This document shows positions 61,480-64,000 of a DNA stretch of 64,000 bases, one piece after another (position 1 is the stretch's first letter; each line of letters starts with the position of its first letter). A model generated the notes under the pieces. That model was not told where the DNA came from and did no database searches. It saw only the letters and a program-made list of their open reading frames with translations. The position numbers and the translations under genes are program-made. The DNA lies in contig NC_052672.1 in assembly GCF_016802725.1 (NCBI RefSeq), forward strand, positions 11,232,710 through 11,296,709, read 5' to 3'. This DNA comes from Solenopsis invicta (Eukaryota; Arthropoda; Insecta; Hymenoptera; Formicidae).

Positions 61480-61481
<2 letters not shown>

Positions 61482-61540
<59 letters not shown>
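61482..61540 (+). repeat. (TA)n microsatellite
   Basis: About 29 TA units. Confidence 0.9.
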
Positions 61541-61542
<2 letters not shown>

Positions 61543-61544
61543 CG

Positions 61545-63180
61545 TATATTTGCAGAAAAATATTATGTATTATCGGCTCATGGAAAACTGTAATCACAGA
61601 TACAAAATGTAATAATATATAGAAGCGTGACGAATGTAAAATTCATTATAATAAATTTGCAACATTTTTTGCATATGTTACATTTTTAGCGGCGCGTGTG
61701 CGATAAGTCGCGAACCGGAGAAAATATGCGCCACTTCATATCTGACATTTTAATTTTCATTTAATGCTCGGAGTTAGGCAAATTGGTGTAATGACATTAT
61801 GTAAACGATAATAAGAATATAAGTGTTGCGTGAAAAAATTGTGTGTGAAAGATACGATTAGAAACCGGAGTATAACTGTGAATAAACATAAAACACGTTA
61901 CATTTCAATATTTCGGAATAAACACTTGCAAATTTTTTACTACATTTCATTCCATTATAATATAAATCATGAAACGCAAATGTGAGATTTTCAGTATAAT
62001 GTATTATTTAGAGCTATTGAATTATTAAGAATTAATGTAATTCGTCAAACTGAAAAGAGAGCGTAAAAAATTTGCAAATTATGCAATAAGATTACATCAA
62101 TGGCAGTTTTTGGTGTTGGTAGCTAATTAGGTATTTTTCACCGAAAAGAGGAAATGAAATAATTTTTTAATGTCATTTATGTTTTCATGATAAATGATAA
62201 TATCACCCAAATTTTATTATAAAAAATAATTTCCTCATGCAATCATCCGTTCTTGTTTCTTACATTCGATAAATTTCTTCCTTTCTTTTCGGAATTCGAG
62301 AATGTCGAGCTAGACTTGATCCAGAAAATACACCAGGAAACTTGACAAACTATTGACAAACGTTGCTGGAAACGATCGAGAATTGCTGTCAGAGTTATCA
62401 GGGGGGAAAAAATGTTCCCTATATTTCATTCTGAAGTTTGATATCCTTCCTTACGGGGTAGTTTATTCGCGGCTAGTGTGACAGATTTCGACCACGCCCT
62501 GCCGATATGGTACCCCCTTGCCCAACTACCCTTGGATCCACACGTCGAAAATTTACCAGCTTTGATCCGCACGCGACGATTTTTCTGGCGCCGCGCCGCA
62601 TGTTTCCGTCGCGTTTTCGTTGAATATTTTTAATAAAAGCGCCTACGAACCCAAATATATCATTAGTTGGAAAAAATATTTAGATTGTTGGATTTATGTA
62701 ATCGTGAAAATCATTTATGTAAATGTAAACAAAAAAGTAGAACAGAAAGCGCCAAGATATACAACTTCGTTTTTCACCTTACAGCCGTACCGTTAAAATG
62801 TAATCGTTTAAAATTACGTTTTTTTTATTATATTTATTATACATTTACAATGTAAAACTCTTAGAATATACGCTTTAAATAAGTTAGATAGAGAGGGAAA
62901 AGACGGATTGTGCTGTTGTTTCCAAGTAAATATTAAAACTGATATCTCTCGATAAGTTTAGATTTTAATAGAAAAGGTCTATAGAAAAAAATATTCAAAA
63001 TATATTTTTTCCCCTCGTAACTGTTATATCTAATCGCTTTATCATAATTAAATATATCAGTAAAATAATGTTTAAGACGCTTTTAAACGTCACTCTCTCT
63101 GTTAGATGAAGATTTTGTAGAGGATTTTGGTTCGGATCGTTCTTTTTTCAATGTGTTTTTTTTTCCAAATCGTGGAGTGG
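61545..63180. other. non-coding, AT-rich with a GC patch
   Basis: No gene supported. A GC-enriched segment at about 62,440-62,620 stands out from AT-rich flanks and may be a regulatory element. Confidence 0.45.
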
Positions 63181-63184
63181 TTGT

Positions 63185-63720
63185 TTATCTTGTTTTGACC
63201 AAGCCGCGCAATGTCGGTGGCCCAGTTTCCTGGAAGCCAGCAAATTGACTTTTGCCAGTTCAATGAAAACGGCAGCCGGGCCTTTGAAAGCGCGCCGCGC
63301 AACTTCTGAGACGCCGACGCTCCGAATGAGCTCTCGAAACTTTACATTTCTTCGTCGTGCTCCCTTTTCGCACCGCGCTCTCCGTTCGATCTCGCGATGC
63401 GGAGCTCATCGATCTCCCTCGGCGCGGTCGAGGAAATCCTCACGTCCTCCCTTGGCCCCGTCCCGTCGCGCCGGGGGACGCGCCTCGAGGAGGTCGCAAG
63501 GACGAAGGACTCGCGGAAAATCGAAGAGCAAGGAAACGAAGGCTCCGTGTTTGACGCGAGCGCGCATATTCCACCGCGCTCGCAAGAGAAGAAAATGCGC
63601 GTCGCAAAGACGGGCAAGAGAAGAGAGAAAGAAGGATGCAAAGAGAGGAAAAAAAAGAAAGAAAGAGAGGGAAAAAAATAAAAAGTAAAACAGACGAGAG
63701 TGGAGGAAAGCAGAAACGCA
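63185..63720. other. CpG-rich block grading into purine-rich tract
   Basis: CpG-rich from 63,185 to about 63,580, then A/G-rich to 63,720. Long frames on both strands are Arg/Lys/Ser-rich low complexity. No splice-bounded exon identified. The remaining bases to 64,000 hold nothing I recognise. Confidence 0.45.
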
Positions 63721-64000
63721 CAAAGGCGATGCGCGAGAGACGACGGAGGACTTAAAAATGATATCCACCGTGAGACAAAGTAAAGGTAGCAAAGAAAGCC
63801 AGAAATGAAAATGGAAATGCCGACAGCTATGACGATGCAAATCGCGAAGGGACGCCGGAACAGGAACGTGGAGAACGCGCAAGCAGAATAGATGATCCAT
63901 GCTGCTCAGCATAATTGGTGCACCTAAGAGTTTTATGGATTTTATTCTTTTATTAACAGCTAGTTTCCTACTAATCTAGAAAGTGTGGTGTAATTAAATT

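Noticed and set aside
63245..63912. 147- and 168-codon opposing frames
   Set aside because: Arg/Lys-rich and Phe/Leu/Ser-rich mirrors of a CpG to purine-rich gradient; no domain.
1..64000. CRISPR arrays, rRNA, phage or bacterial operons
   Set aside because: Spliced genes throughout; the regular repeats present are microsatellites, and no array of identical spaced repeats was seen.

Overview
This is a eukaryotic nuclear window, almost certainly from an insect and probably a hymenopteran (ant, bee or wasp). The coding exons are short, interrupted by GT-AG introns, and scattered through AT-rich DNA full of microsatellites, with CpG-rich blocks at gene starts. The proteins are arthropod-type: a miRNA-class Argonaute-1, the mitochondrial ribosomal protein mL53, a NO66-type JmjC oxygenase and an MCFD2-like EF-hand protein. 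Exon models were joined by hand from splice signals and reading phase; every multi-exon gene below closes in frame from ATG to stop.

Layout. 1-4.2 kb: no protein gene; a CpG-rich candidate 5' noncoding exon ends at a strong donor at 1,400, and a dispersed repeat copy follows. 4.28-4.50 kb (-): small one-pass membrane protein. 4.84-8.98 kb (-): mRpL53 in three exons. Its 3.3-kb first intron holds, on the other strand, a candidate small coding exon (5.81 kb), a TIR-flanked repeat (6.33-7.57 kb) and a promoter-like CpG block (7.6-8.0 kb). 11.0-20.1 kb (+): AGO1 in twelve coding exons, 898 aa, with the full DEDH catalytic tetrad and the 5'-phosphate pocket, plus a clear alternative donor that adds or removes seven residues. 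20.1 to about 31.8 kb: no credible coding sequence, a good candidate for a very long AGO1 3' UTR; it contains a hAT-like element, a MITE and a two-stem hairpin. 33.3-35.6 kb (+): NO66 (RIOX1), six exons, 589 aa. 36.4-37.5 kb (-): MCFD2-like, four coding exons, 164 aa, tail to tail with NO66 with facing poly(A) signals about 20 bp apart.

38-64 kb: long AT-rich stretches broken by CpG-rich blocks, GA/TA microsatellites and small inverted-repeat elements. I can support only fragments of coding sequence here: a candidate internal exon near 38.7 kb (+), a candidate terminal exon near 40.0 kb (-) and a 51-codon small ORF at 44.8 kb (+). The pattern fits the introns or regulatory territory of a large gene whose other exons lie elsewhere. 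Structural highlights are a 1.9-kb foldback with 415-bp arms (52.46-54.38 kb), a purine/pyrimidine-alternating Z-DNA-prone tract with a 28-bp perfect palindrome (56.77-56.98 kb), and two pairs of MITEs of matching length.

Functionally the genes are housekeeping or regulatory: mRpL53 (mitochondrial translation), AGO1 (miRNA silencing), NO66 (nucleolar ribosome/histone hydroxylation), MCFD2 (ER-to-Golgi cargo export). I see no operon-like system, CRISPR array, tRNA or rRNA. The most interesting questions are the possible antisense overlap of AGO1 upstream transcription with mRpL53, the AGO1 alternative splice site, the long candidate 3' UTR and the foldback as a possible endo-siRNA source.
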